Source: Desulfofustis limnaeus
GTDB taxonomy: Bacteria > Desulfobacterota > Desulfobulbia > Desulfobulbales > Desulfocapsaceae
DNA length: 64,000 nucleotides
Assembly (NCBI RefSeq): GCF_023169885.1
Contig: NZ_AP025516.1
Coordinates: forward strand, 2,769,501-2,833,500
Direction: 5' to 3'
In this document: positions 29,315-38,937 of the stretch, in pieces
How the letters are laid out: the number at the start of each line of letters is the position of its first letter
Numbering within the stretch: position 1 is the first letter of the stretch
Position numbers and translations under genes: made by a program
Notes under the pieces: generated by a model
What the model was told of the DNA's origin: nothing
The model's database searches: none
Seen by the model: the letters and a program-made list of their open reading frames with translations, nothing else

Positions 29315-29575
29315 TCAGTGATGATGATGGTGATGGTGGAGGTGATGATGTGAACCATCGCCGTCGGCGGCGGGACCACCCAGCCGATCCAGCATATCCC
29401 TGAGGATATGACTGACTGCGTTCATCTGGTTGACGGCATTGTCGAGGTCCCCGGCCAGGTCCTGACGTTTTTCCTCGGCCATGATCGTCCGCCATTTCAG
29501 GAACTCAGCCACATGGCCACCGTTATGCTCAATCCAGTGTTGCAGGAGGATTCTCAATTTTTCCGTTTGTTCCAT
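29315..29575 (-). CDS. His-rich small protein, probable metal (nickel) handling
   Basis: An 86-residue protein: a helical body (LRILLQHWIEHNGGHVAEFL followed by KWRTIMAEEKRQDL) and a C-terminal tail GSHHHLHHHHHHH. The ATG at 29575 has GAGGGA 5 bases upstream; the frame is open upstream to 29896, but that part overlaps the CooT gene and is not coding. It follows the CooT-like gene by 35 bases on the same strand. A poly-His tail next to a nickel-binding protein suggests nickel storage or delivery, for example for CO dehydrogenase or hydrogenase, which is inference. Confidence 0.75.
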   Translation of the reverse strand: MEQTEKLRILLQHWIEHNGGHVAEFLKWRTIMAEEKRQDLAGDLDNAVNQMNAVSHILRDMLDRLGGPAADGDGSHHHLHHHHHHH

Positions 29576-29610
29576 GGATATCCCTCGTCTACGTGAGAAC
29601 AATTCACCAA

Positions 29611-29805
29611 TCAGCCGTTTTGCTGCAACCGAACCAGGCCGCCCATAAAATCGATCGAACGAATTGCCGCGTTCTTGACCTCGGCCGCCTCGGCAAACAG
29701 GGTCGAAATCTTGATCGTCGAGCCGTCTACCACCAGATTCGTCACATCTTCGTAGCGCTGCTGCTCGACCCCCTGTTTTTCCACAACCACTTTCATTTGA
29801 CACAT
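29611..29805 (-). CDS. CooT-family nickel-binding protein
   Basis: A 64-residue protein starting MCQMKVVVEKQGVEQQRYED, with the N-terminal Met-Cys typical of CooT, whose Cys2 takes part in nickel binding in the known dimer. The rest (VTNLVVDGSTIKISTLFAEA and IRSIDFMGGLVRLQ) follows the CooT fold. CooT helps insert nickel into CO dehydrogenase; here it precedes the His-rich protein by 35 bases. No cooS gene lies in the window. Confidence 0.8.
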   Translation of the reverse strand: MCQMKVVVEKQGVEQQRYEDVTNLVVDGSTIKISTLFAEAAEVKNAAIRSIDFMGGLVRLQQNG

Positions 29806-29913
29806 AAGCCACCCCTTTGTTTGGCAGCAAAACGCTGCACATCGTCGTTGCGGGAGTTATGGAGATGACCCTAACGCATCGGCACCGAGCCGACAACTTG
29901 TTTCTCAGACATC

Positions 29914-29998
29914 GGGGGAACTCGAAATATTCGAAATTTCATCCAGGACCAAAATACGAACGAACATTCCAAAGCATTTATGTGCTTATTATCATGAG
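29914..29998 (+). repeat. Decayed relative of the palindromic repeat
   Basis: The first about 36 bases (GGGGAACTCGAAATATTCGA onward) match the start of the 30005 repeat at about four of five positions, then similarity fades, with CGAACGAACATT and ATCATGAGGA still recognisable. It lies directly before the full copy and looks like a degenerate left half. Confidence 0.45.
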
Positions 29999-30004
29999 GA
30001 TATA

Positions 30005-30147
30005 GGGGAGCTTGAAAAATTCGAGATTTCGTTCAAGATCGAGGCGCGCAAGATCATTTTACCGCAGGCATATACATGATATTCCGAGGATAAAATGTGA
30101 TTGCGCAACGATGCGATTGAACGGAATGGCCCTTTTTCAAGGTTTCC
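30005..30147 (+). repeat. Palindromic dispersed repeat, copy A
   Basis: A 143-base element that shares most of its sequence with 44094-44235. It is an imperfect inverted repeat over its whole length: CTTGAAAAA at one end pairs with TTTTTCAAG at the other, GTTCAAGATCGAGGCGCGCAA with TTGCGCAACGATGCGATTGAAC, and CATTTTA with TAAAATG near the centre. It has no coding capacity. It may be a miniature inverted-repeat element or a structured RNA signal. It lies in the 484-base gap between cooT and the ferritin-like gene, which otherwise holds no gene. Confidence 0.8.
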
Positions 30148-30289
30148 ACCCGCCTTTCTCTGCCGGATTCGGCCATCGATGGTGGTCGTCGCATTTGATC
30201 ATGGAATCATGGAAAGAAATCGGCTACCATCCCACCAGGAAAGAAAATCGATCGCCGCTCACATCGTCAATTCAAATCGGAGAACCGGG

Positions 30290-30772
30290 ATGAACGTGCA
30301 GAAGATTTACGAGTACGCCCTGCAGCGAGAGGAGGAAGGGTTTCGTTTTTTCAGCGATCACGCCACCAACACTCGTCACGCCGTTATCAAAGAGATTTTC
30401 GAGAGGCTCGCCGACGAAGAGGCTGGCCACATCTCCTTCATCAAAAGACATCTGGCCGCCACCGACGACAGCCAGCCAGCAAACGAGCCCGATCTCGGCG
30501 GAAGCGGGTGGTTCGATCAGCGAGCCGCCGCCGAACAACTCGAGCAGTCGCTGTCGGAATCAATGCTTCCCGACGTTGCGGTGCTGCGCACCGCCTTTCT
30601 GATCGAACGCGACCTGGCCGAATTCTACGAGATGGCAGCAGATCGGGCTGAAGGGCAAAACCGGAAGGTTTTCCAGCAACTTGCCGCCTGGGAGCGAGGT
30701 CACGAAACCCTGTTCAAAGACCTGCACGACCGGATATTCAAACACTATACCGAGATGCCCTGGGGCGGCTGA
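30290..30772 (+). CDS. Ferritin-like/rubrerythrin-like protein
   Basis: A 160-residue four-helix protein. Metal-ligand patterns of the ferritin-like di-iron family are seen: YALQREEEGFRFFSDHA, FERLADEEAGHISFIKRHLA, RTAFLIERDLAEFYEMAADR and LAAWERGHETLFKDLHDR, i.e. two E...ExxH halves. There is no C-terminal rubredoxin domain. The ATG at 30290 has GGAG upstream; the frame reaches back to 30101, but that part overlaps the palindromic repeat. The family usually protects anaerobes against oxygen or peroxide or stores iron. Confidence 0.8.
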   Translation: MNVQKIYEYALQREEEGFRFFSDHATNTRHAVIKEIFERLADEEAGHISFIKRHLAATDDSQPANEPDLGGSGWFDQRAAAEQLEQSLSESMLPDVAVLRTAFLIERDLAEFYEMAADRAEGQNRKVFQQLAAWERGHETLFKDLHDRIFKHYTEMPWGG

Positions 30773-30965
30773 CATTTATTTTATTCCCGCACCGACGCTG
30801 CTGAATGTGCCGCCGCTTATTCCTCTCGCCCTGACGTTTCCTTGCCGGTTTGCGACCATCTCTTGGTGCAGAACCGCCCCGAGGTCTGGCACGCCATGGG
30901 CAAGATCGGTCTCGACCCTCTTCGGCACTGCCAGGTACCACAAAAGTCATCAAGATAAGTTATCG

Positions 30966-30983
30966 AAAACATGAACATGTTTT
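30966..30983. promoter_or_regulatory. Perfect palindrome, candidate operator
   Basis: AAAACATG, two bases, CATGTTTT: a perfect 8-bp inverted repeat, 33 bases upstream of the -35 box of the seleno-Hdr operon. Size and spacing suit a dimeric transcription factor acting as activator. No matching regulator is known from this window. Confidence 0.45.
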
Positions 30984-31016
30984 ATGAAATGGGGTATTTT
31001 TCTCCTGTTTCAGCTA

Positions 31017-31045
31017 TTGATAAAGCGTACGATATGGGCTAGTGT
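31017..31045 (+). promoter_or_regulatory. Candidate promoter of the seleno-Hdr/Fdh operon
   Basis: TTGATA (31017-31022), 17 bases, TAGTGT (31040-31045), about 120 bases before the first start codon. Both boxes deviate from consensus in two positions. Confidence 0.45.
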
Positions 31046-31167
31046 GAAAATCGGATTTGAGAGGGTCAGAGGGAAGAGAACAAGCGGGGAGCAACTCCCT
31101 AACAAACTATGGACCCTTTCGCCAACCGCACCGGTAACCCGGCACCTCTTCTCTGGAGGGATCGATT

Positions 31168-32484
31168 ATGGCCGAAGCAGTCGTGAAAATTGAAGGGAAG
31201 GCCAAGCACTCCCTTCTGGACGAGGTCAAGCACCTACTCCCCGACGGCAATCCCAGTCTCTGTCTCACCTGTGGTCTCTGTGCTTCAGGCTGCCCGGCCA
31301 CCGGGCTGGAAGACATGGACCCACGCAAATTCCTGCGTATGCTGGTGCTGGGTATGGATGACGAAATCCGCGCCTCCAATTGGCCGTGGATGTGCACCAT
31401 GTGTCAGCGTTGCGTCTATGTCTGCCCGATGAAAATCGACATCCCGCAGTTGGTCTTCAACATCCGTGCCAACCGCCCACGGGACGAACGTCCGAAAGGG
31501 ATACGCGGTTCCTGCGACGTGGCCGTGGCCAGCGAGACGCTGAGCGCCATGGGTACCCCGGTGGAGGACTTCAAGTTCGTGGTCAACGACGTGCTGGAGG
31601 AATACCGGGCGTCCCAGCCCGAATTCGCCGACATGCAGGCCCCCATCGACAAGGACGGCGCCGAGTTCTTCATCAATCAGAACTCCCGGGAACCCATGAC
31701 CGAACCGGACGAAATGGTGCCGCTCTGGAAGATCCTGCATCTGGCCGGGGTCGACTGGACCTACAGCAGCAAGGCCTGGGCGGCTGAGAACTACTGCCTG
31801 TTCCTGGCAGACAACGAAAACTGGGAACGTATCGTCCGCGCCAAGGCCGAAGCCGCCGACCGGCTCAGGTGCAAGACCTACCTCAACACCGAGTGAGGTC
31901 ACGTGACCTTTGCAGTCCGGGCCGGACTGAAAAAGTTCAACGTCAAGCACAACTTCGAGACCAAAAACATCTACGAATACTACGCCACATGGATTCGGGA
32001 GGGACGGCTGCAACCGAGCTCGGACTGGAACAAGGAACGGGGTGTCAAGTTTACCGTCCAGGACCCCTGCCAGATCGTACGCAAAAGCTTCGGCGACAAG
32101 ATTGCCGACGATTTTCGCTTTGCCATTGCTGCGGCGGTGGGCGAAGAAAATATCGTCGAGATGTGGCCGAACAAGTCGAACAATTACTGCTGTGGCGGTG
32201 GCGGAGGATTTCTTCAATCAGGATTCAAGGATCAGCGGCTGGCCTACGGCAAGATCAAGGACGACCAGATCAAGGCCACCGGCGCCCAGTATTGCATCGC
32301 CGGCTGCCACAACTGCCACAGTCAGATCCACGAGCTTTCGCACCACTACGGCGGACATTATCAGGTGGTCCATTTCTGGACCATCCTGGCGCTCGCCCTC
32401 GGCATCCTCGGGCCGAACGAGCGGGCGTACCTGGGTGACGACCTCCGGGAGGTCAACGTTTTCCACCCGGAGACGGCCTTGTGA
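31168..32484 (+). CDS. HdrD-like iron-sulfur protein, selenocysteine-containing (U243)
   Basis: A 438-residue electron-transfer protein with an in-frame UGA at 31894-31896 read as selenocysteine. The N-terminal HdrC-like part has two [4Fe-4S] motifs (C32, C35, C38, C42 in LCLTCGLCASGCP; C76, C79, C82, C86 in MCTMCQRCVYVCP). The second half is a CCG domain: the usual ECGH is E-U-GH here, followed by DPC (C301), NNYCCGGGGGF (C341-C342) and CIAGCHNC. That all downstream motifs are intact argues against a frameshift or pseudogene. A hairpin 16 bases after the UGA may be the SECIS. The gene opens the operon. It probably passes electrons to a thiol/disulfide or membrane partner. Confidence 0.88.
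31913..31929 (+). promoter_or_regulatory. SECIS-like hairpin after UGA 31894
   Basis: CAGTCCG, loop GGC, CGGACTG: perfect 7-bp stem starting 16 bases after the UGA. A second palindrome, AGGTCACGTGACCT, directly follows the UGA. Position fits a bacterial selenocysteine insertion element. Confidence 0.55.
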
Positions 32485-32621
32485 TTCGCCACGGCAGGGA
32501 GCGGAGTACCAGGAGCTTGATCGGCATGACACCCGCCGCCCACATCCAGGGCAGCTGCAACGGGTGGCAACAAACCGTGCGGTCTTGGGCAACTGACAGA
32601 CAAACAGCCTCAGGTTAGATT

Positions 32622-33734
32622 ATGCAGCTCACCAAACAGCAGGTCGATTATTGCATGGAGTGCGGGGTTTGCACCGGCAGCTGCCCCATCAGCTATGAAC
32701 GGCAGGGATTCTCGCCACGGCAGATGATCAAGCGAACCCTGGTGGACCCCGACGAACACCTCATGCAATCGAGTGATCTCTGGGCCTGCCTGAGTTGTTC
32801 GCGCTGCAGCGATCGTTGCCCGGTGGGTATCGACTTCCCCGAGTTCATCCGGTTACTGCGGGAAAAGGCGCTGACCACCGGCAATGCGCCGCGGCTCAGT
32901 CATCACGGAATCTTCCAGACCATCACCACCCTTCAGTCAGGCACCCTGCAGCAAAAGCGGACCGCCTGGGCGGCTTCCGTCGGCAAATTCCGCGACCAGG
33001 GCGACTATTTTTATTTTGTCGGTTGCGCCCCGTACCACCAGACCGTTTTTCGCTACCTTGACCTGGAGATGCTCAATACCGCCAAATCGATCCTGAGGCT
33101 GCTCAACAAAGTCGGGATCGAGCCGGTGCTCAGCGATGATGAGCGTTGCTGCGGCCACGATGCCTTCTGGAGCGGAGAGCGGGAGCTTTTTGCCACCCTG
33201 GCCCGGAAAAACGTCGAGACTATCGTCCGTTCCGGAGCCAAGACCGTGATCTTCGGATGTCCGGAGGGCTATGCGACGTTTCGCGAGCATTATCCGGCCG
33301 TGGTTGGGGACCTGCCCTTCACCATCGTCCACGCCACTGAGTTTCTCCTCGCCCGGCTCAAGGAAGCAGGTACCATTTTTACCGCAGCGAACGACGGTCC
33401 CGTCACCTTTCATGACCCGTGCCGTCTCGGTCGACGGATGGGCATGTACGAACAGCCACGGCAGCTTCTCTCCCTGGTCCCCGATTGCGACCTCAGGGAG
33501 ATGGAAAACAACCGGGAAAATGCTGTCTGTTGCGGCACCACCGCTTGGATGGAGTGTTCGTCATGTTCGAAGACCATGCAGATCAACCGCCTCCACGAGG
33601 CGCAGCGGACCGGTGCCGAAACGATGATAACCGCCTGCCCGAAATGTCAGATTCACCTGAGTTGCGCCAAATCGAGCACCGACCTTAACCTGCAGATCAC
33701 CGATCTGTATCAGTACCTGTCGGAGCGACTGTAA
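32622..33734 (+). CDS. Fused HdrC-HdrB-like protein (two CCG domains)
   Basis: A 370-residue protein combining HdrC and HdrB. The N-terminus has two [4Fe-4S] motifs ([13 protein letters not shown] and [13 protein letters not shown]). Two CCG domains follow: [30 protein letters not shown]; then [27 protein letters not shown] and [10 protein letters not shown]. In methanogen HdrB these bind the noncubane clusters that split a disulfide. All cysteines are standard here. It starts 137 bases after the HdrD-like selenoprotein and 53 bases before HdrA. A disulfide or other two-electron acceptor is likely; which one is not visible. Confidence 0.87.
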   Translation: MQLTKQQVDYCMECGVCTGSCPISYERQGFSPRQMIKRTLVDPDEHLMQSSDLWACLSCSRCSDRCPVGIDFPEFIRLLREKALTTGNAPRLSHHGIFQTITTLQSGTLQQKRTAWAASVGKFRDQGDYFYFVGCAPYHQTVFRYLDLEMLNTAKSILRLLNKVGIEPVLSDDERCCGHDAFWSGERELFATLARKNVETIVRSGAKTVIFGCPEGYATFREHYPAVVGDLPFTIVHATEFLLARLKEAGTIFTAANDGPVTFHDPCRLGRRMGMYEQPRQLLSLVPDCDLREMENNRENAVCCGTTAWMECSSCSKTMQINRLHEAQRTGAETMITACPKCQIHLSCAKSSTDLNLQITDLYQYLSERL

Positions 33735-33787
33735 TCCATGCGAAACCCTGTGAATACTTCACTACTTCTGTCAACCGGAGTCATTTC

Positions 33788-36700
33788 ATGAAAGCTCAAC
33801 AAGCGCCAACCGTTCAGGGCTCGGTGATGGTTGTCGGCAGCGGCATTGCCGGTATGCAGGCCGCACTCGACCTTGCCGATTCCGGTTTTTACGTCTATCT
33901 GGTGGAAAAGGCCGCTTCCATCGGCGGGGTCATGGCCCAGTTGGACAAGACCTTTCCCACCAATGACTGTGCGATGTGAGTCATCTCACCGAAACTGGTC
34001 GAGGTCGGCCGGCACCTGAACATCGAACTAAAAACTCTGTGTGAAGTTAAGTCCATCGGCGGCAGCGCCGGGAACTTCGAAGTGGAGTTGCTGCAGCACC
34101 CACGCTTTGTCGACATGGACAAGTGCATCGCCTGCGGCGCCTGTGCCGAGAAATGCCCGAAAAAGGTGAGCGACGCCTTCAATGCCGGACTGGACAAGCG
34201 GAAAGCCATCTACGTGGAATATGCCCAGGCTGTACCGCTCAAATATGCCATCGACAAGGAAAACTGCCTCTACTTCACGAAGAATGGGAAATGCGGCTTC
34301 TGCAAGAAGGTCTGTCCCGCCGACGCTGTTGATTTCGACCAGCGCGAGCAAACCGTCACCCTCAACGTGGGGTCGGTAATTGTCGCCCCGGGTTTCACCA
34401 CCTACGATCCCACCGGTCTGGACACCTATCAGTACGGTCGCTTCGCCAACGTGGTCACGTCGCTGGAGATGGAGCGCCTGCTCAGCGCCACCGGTCCCTT
34501 CCAGGGTCACCTGATCCGGCCGTCCGACCACCGGGAGCCGAAGAAGATTGCCTGGCTCCAATGTATCGGCTCGCGTGATATCAACAAATGCGGACACGGG
34601 TACTGCTCGTCGGTCTGCTGCATGTACGCCGTCAAGGAGGCGGTGATCGCCAAGGAACACGCCGGCGCGGAGTTGGATACCGCCATCTTTTTCATGGATA
34701 TGCGCACCTACGGCAAAGAGTTCGAGAGCTACTACGAGCGTGCCAAAAATGAGAAGGGGGTCAGGTTCATCCGCTCGCGGGTCCACTCCATCGTCGAGGA
34801 CCGGGAGACCAAAGACCTGTCGCTGCGCTACGTGGATGAGGCGGGAAACGTCCTGGATGAGCGCTTTGACCTGGTGGTATTGTCGGTCGGCATGGAATCG
34901 TCACCGCAACTGGTGGAACTGGCCGAACGCGTGGGCATCGAACTCAACGACGACCGCTTCGCCGCTACCCGCACCTTCTCCCCGGTGCAGACCTCGCGCG
35001 ACGGCATCTATGTCTGTGGGGCCTTCCAGGAACCGAAAGACATCCCCTATTCGGTCATGGAGGCCAGCGCTGCCGCCTGCGGCGCCGAGGCGACCCTGGC
35101 CCGGGCCCGTGGGACCCTGACCCGGAGCAAGACCTATCCGCAGGAGCAGGCGACGACCGGCGAGGAGACACGCATTGGCGTCTTTGTCTGCAATTGCGGC
35201 ACCAACATCGGTGGCATCGTCGATGTCCCAGGGGTAGCGGCAATGGCCCGCACCTTGCCCGGCGTCGCTTACGTGGAGGAAAACCTGTTCACCTGCAGCC
35301 AGGACAGCCAGGACCGGATCCGCGACACCATCAAGAAGGAGAAGCTCAACCGGGTTGTCGTCGCCGCCTGCACACCACGCACGCACGAAGACCTCTTCCA
35401 GGAGACCCTGCGCGACGCCGGGCTGAACAAATACCTTTTTGAGATGGCCAATATCCGCAACCAGTGTTCCTGGGTTCACTCCGGAGACAAGGGGGCGGCC
35501 ACCGACAAGGCCAAGGGCCTGGTACGCATGGCCGTGGCTCGAGCCCGGCTGATCACGCCGTTACCGCAACCCTCCATCGGCGTGACCAAGAGCGCCCTGG
35601 TGGTCGGCGGCGGCATCGCCGGCATGACCGCGGCCCTAGGGTTGGCCGAGCAGGGATTCCCCGTCCATCTGGTGGAACGAAGCGATGTCCTGGGCGGCAA
35701 CGCCCGCCATTTGATCGCCACCTGGGAAGGCGAGTCGGTGGCCGACAATCTGGCCTCGCTGACCGAATCGGTCCAGAATCACCACCTGATTCAGGTCCAT
35801 CGCCAATCCCAGGTGCAACACGCCAGCGGCTTCATCGGCAATTTCGAGACCACCATCGCCGCAACCGACGATCCGACTAAGACCTTCACCGTCCGCCATG
35901 GAGCGGTGATCGTCGCCACCGGCGCCCGGGAGTACGTGCCGACCGAATACCGCTACGGCACCGACGACCGCGTCCTGACCCATCTCGACTACGACCGGGC
36001 TAGCCAAGCCGGGGATAAACGAATCACCGGCGCCGAGTCCATCGCCTTCATCCAGTGTGTCGGCTCGCGGGAACCGCAACGCCCCTATTGCTCCAAGGTC
36101 TGCTGCACCCATACCATCAAAGCGGCCTTGGCCTGCAAGAAGCGCAACCCGGAGATGAATGTCTTCGTCTATTACCGCGACATCCGCACCTACGGTCGCC
36201 GTGAATCCTTGTACAAGGAGGCCCGGGAGCTGGGTGTCATCTTCATCCGCTACGACCGTGAGCACAAGCCGCAGGTCCACAGCGAGGCCGACGGCCTCTA
36301 TATCACCGCCCGGGATCATGTCCTGGGCATGGATCTGGAGCTGCGGGTCGACCTGCTGGTCCTGGCCGCCGCCATTGTCGCTGGTGACAACGAAGCCCTG
36401 GCCAAACTGTTCAAACTGTCATCCAGCAACGACCATTTCTCCAACGAGGCGCACGCCAAGCTGCGTCCGGTGGAATTCGCCACCGCCGGAATTTTCCTGG
36501 CCGGCATGGCCCATTACCCCAAACCAATCGAAGAGAGCATCACCCAGGCCAGTGCCGCAGCCTCCCGGGCAGCGGTGACGCTGGCCCAGGATTCGATCAC
36601 CGTCGACGGCGTGGTATCACAGGTCGACCATTTCATGTGTCGCGGTTGCGGCGAATGCGAGCGGGCCTGCCCGTTCAACGCCATCGCCGTGGAAACCGCC

Positions 36701-36847
36701 AGCGACGGCAGCAGGGTGGCTGCCGTCAAGGAGGCTCTGTGCAAAGGCTGCGGCATGTGTGCCGTCGCCTGCCCGACCGGAGCGGCCAGCGTCCGCCACT
36801 ATCACGACCAAGAGGTGCTGACCATGGTGGAGGCCGCCTTTGACTGA
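33788..36847 (+). CDS. hdrA: HdrA-like flavoprotein, double module, selenocysteine U64
   Basis: A 1019-residue flavin- and iron-sulfur protein. The UGA at 33977-33979 replaces a conserved Cys in [20 protein letters not shown]. Selenocysteine at this site is known in HdrA of Methanococcales. Module 1 has a Rossmann motif ([19 protein letters not shown]) and ferredoxin motifs near residues 110 and 167. Module 2, from about residue 365 ([14 protein letters not shown]), repeats the HdrA fold with [19 protein letters not shown] near 605, and the C-terminus has two [4Fe-4S] motifs ([26 protein letters not shown]). HdrA is the FAD subunit that performs electron bifurcation. MvhD follows by 91 bases. 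Confidence 0.9.
33989..34008 (+). promoter_or_regulatory. Possible SECIS after UGA 33977
   Basis: CCGA and TCGG (33989-33992, 34005-34008) enclose a 12-base apical part containing GGTC, the loop motif of known bacterial SECIS. The stem is short, so support is weaker than for the other UGA codons. Confidence 0.35.
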
Positions 36848-36938
36848 GGGCCGGGGGATGGTACCGGCACGGCTGCAAGCGATCCCGGCCACCCCAAGCA
36901 GAAGAGAACACGAACCGGAAACCCACAAGGGAAAAGAC

Positions 36939-37358
36939 ATGTCCGCAGCATTCGAACCGAAAATCATTGCCTTTGCCTGCAATTGGTGCGCCTACTCCGC
37001 CGCCGACCTGGCCGGTGTCAGCAGGTTCCAGTATCCACCGAACCTGCGGATCATCAGGATCATGTGTTCGGGCCGCATCAATCCGAACTTCCTGCTCAAG
37101 GGCTTTGAAAACGGTGCCGACGGCGTACTCGTCGCCGGCTGACATATTGGTGACTGCCATTACCTGGACGGTAATGCCAAAGCAGAAAAGGTCTTCGCGG
37201 CCGCCCGCGAGGTGGCGGAGACGCTTGGTATCGAACCGGGCCGGCTCCGTCTGGAATGGATATCCTCAGCGGAAGGAACGAAGTTTGCCGAGGTAGCCGC
37301 TGATTTCACCCGGCAGATCAAGGCGCTCGGTCCACTGCGGATCGGCACACCGGCCTGA
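36939..37358 (+). CDS. mvhD: MvhD/FrhD-like [2Fe-2S] protein, selenocysteine U68
   Basis: A 139-residue protein that connects HdrA with a hydrogenase or formate dehydrogenase in known complexes (MvhD/VhuD). [19 protein letters not shown] carries the first Cys pair, IRIMCSGRI the next, and the UGA at 37140-37142 stands at [18 protein letters not shown], where relatives have Cys or Sec. The protein continues for 71 residues in the same frame to a TGA at 37356. The ATG at 36939 lies 91 bases after HdrA. A perfect 7-bp hairpin 15 bases after the UGA is a good SECIS. Confidence 0.92.
37158..37176 (+). promoter_or_regulatory. SECIS-like hairpin after UGA 37140
   Basis: CATTACC, loop TGGAC, GGTAATG: perfect 7-bp stem beginning 15 bases after the UGA. 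The same design recurs at 40897 and 46112 in the other MvhD genes. Confidence 0.7.
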
Positions 37359-37393
37359 ATTCGATGTCGTAACTGCCTGAACGGAGGTTGATT

Positions 37394-38926
37394 GTGTATA
37401 AGGACATGCTCGTCATCGGCGGTGGTATCGCCGGCATCCAGTCCTCGCTGGATCTGGCCGAAATGGGGTTCAAGGTACATCTGGTCGAACGGCTGCCGAG
37501 CATCGGCGGCAAGATGGCCCAGTTGGACAAGACCTTCCCGACCAACGACTGCGCCATCTGAATCCTGTCGCCGAAGATGCTGGATGTCGGTCGACATCCC
37601 CATATCGAATTACTGGCGTACAGCGAAGTGGAAGCGGTGGAGGGGAGTGCCGGCTGTTTCACCGCCACCATCCGCAAAAAGGCCCGTTACGTGGATTCCG
37701 CTAAATGCACTGGTTGTGCAGCCTGCACCGAGGTCTGTCCGACGATCGTGGCGGACCGGTACAACGAAAATCACTCCACCCGCAAGGCCATTTACAGCTG
37801 GTTCGCCCAAGGCATCCCGTCCACCCATACCATCGACACCGATCATTGTCGTGTCTTCCAGGGGAAAAAATGCGGGGCCTGCCAGAAGAAGTGCGAAGCG
37901 GGTGCCATCGATTTCGAACAACGTGACCAGGTGATCAAACTGGAGGTGGGCGCCGTCATCGTGGCCAACGGCTACCAGGTGTTCGACCCAAGCCGGATCC
38001 CGGAATATCGTTATCGGGATCTGCCCAACGTGGTGACGGCCATGGAGTTTGAGCGGTTTCTCAGCGCCAGCGGACCCACCCATGGCCACGTCTACCGCCC
38101 CTCGGACCTGGCCGTGCGCAACGAGATCGCCGCCCTGGAAAAACAAGAAGCGCGGGCCCGGCGCGGCCTGGCCCGCTTTGAGGAGAAACACGGGCAGAGC
38201 TCGGAAGCCTTCTACCAGCAACAGCGCAGCGGCGGCCAACCGGCCGAAGCGGACCTGCAGCAATGGCTGGAGAAATACGAGGAATACCTGCCGCTGAAGA
38301 CCCGGCTCGACGCCCTGCAGGAACAGGCAAAGACCATCCGTACCGCAAAGAAACTGGCCTTCATCCAGTGTGTCGGCTCGCGAGATCTGCGATTTTACCC
38401 GTTTTGCTCCGGATTCTGCTGCATGCACTCGATCAAAGAGGCGATCATTGCCCACGAGCATGACAACGATACCACCTCGGTGATCTTCGGCATGGATATT
38501 CGCGCGGTTAGCAAAGGGTTCGAGGAGTACAAGGTGCGCGGCGGCAACAAATCCAACATCAACTATCGGCGTAGCCGGGTTGCCGAGATCGTCAGCGACG
38601 CCAACCACAATCCGGTGCTCGTCTATGAGGACACGAAAGAGCAGCGGGTCAAACGGGAGACCTTCGACCTGGTCATCCTGGCCACCGCCTGCCAGCCGGC
38701 CGACGGCATGGCCGACTTGGCCGGGGTCCTCGGCATCGACCTGAACCAGTTCGGCTTTTTTGCCACCAGTCCGGAAAACCCCGTCGACACCTCCCGGGAA
38801 GGTATCTTCGTCTGCGGCTGCGCCCACAGCCCCATGGACATTCCCGAATCGGTGGCCCAGGCCAGCAGCGCCGCATCCCGGGCGGTACAGGCGGTAACCC
38901 AGGCGAATCTACTCACGGTCGTGTAA
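37394..38926 (+). CDS. HdrA-like flavoprotein, first half of a split HdrA (QmoA-like), U56
   Basis: A 510-residue protein equal to module 1 of the double HdrA. GGAGG precedes the GTG start at 37394 (an ATG at 37406 is also in frame). The UGA at 37559-37561 lies in [20 protein letters not shown]. Rossmann motif [19 protein letters not shown] is near the N-terminus, and ferredoxin motifs ([28 protein letters not shown]) near 103 and 158. Residues about 245-312 ([20 protein letters not shown] and on) form a helical insertion absent from the other HdrA proteins here. The second half is the next gene, 11 bases on. QmoA is the closest named relative; a role in FAD-based bifurcation or quinone-linked electron transfer is inferred. 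Confidence 0.87.
37582..37599 (+). promoter_or_regulatory. SECIS-like hairpin after UGA 37559
   Basis: GGATGTC, loop GGTC, GACATCC: perfect 7-bp stem with the classic GGTC in the loop, beginning 20 bases after the UGA. Confidence 0.55.
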
Positions 38927-38937
38927 AGGTGTCGAGT

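Larger units (their letters stand above)
30773..31167. other. Control region upstream of the seleno-Hdr operon
   Basis: 395 bases without a convincing gene. It carries the palindrome at 30966-30983 and a good promoter at 31017-31045, followed by an untranslated leader of about 115 bases. Confidence 0.5.

Noticed and set aside
29315-29350. The HHHLHHHHHHH tail as a cloning tag or contamination
   Set aside because: The tail has a Leu inside, is encoded by a natural gene after cooT and is followed by ordinary intergenic sequence and a terminator.
29576-29896. A longer 193-residue form of the His-rich protein
   Set aside because: The extension overlaps cooT in another frame and has low-complexity composition; a good ribosome site precedes the internal ATG at 29575.
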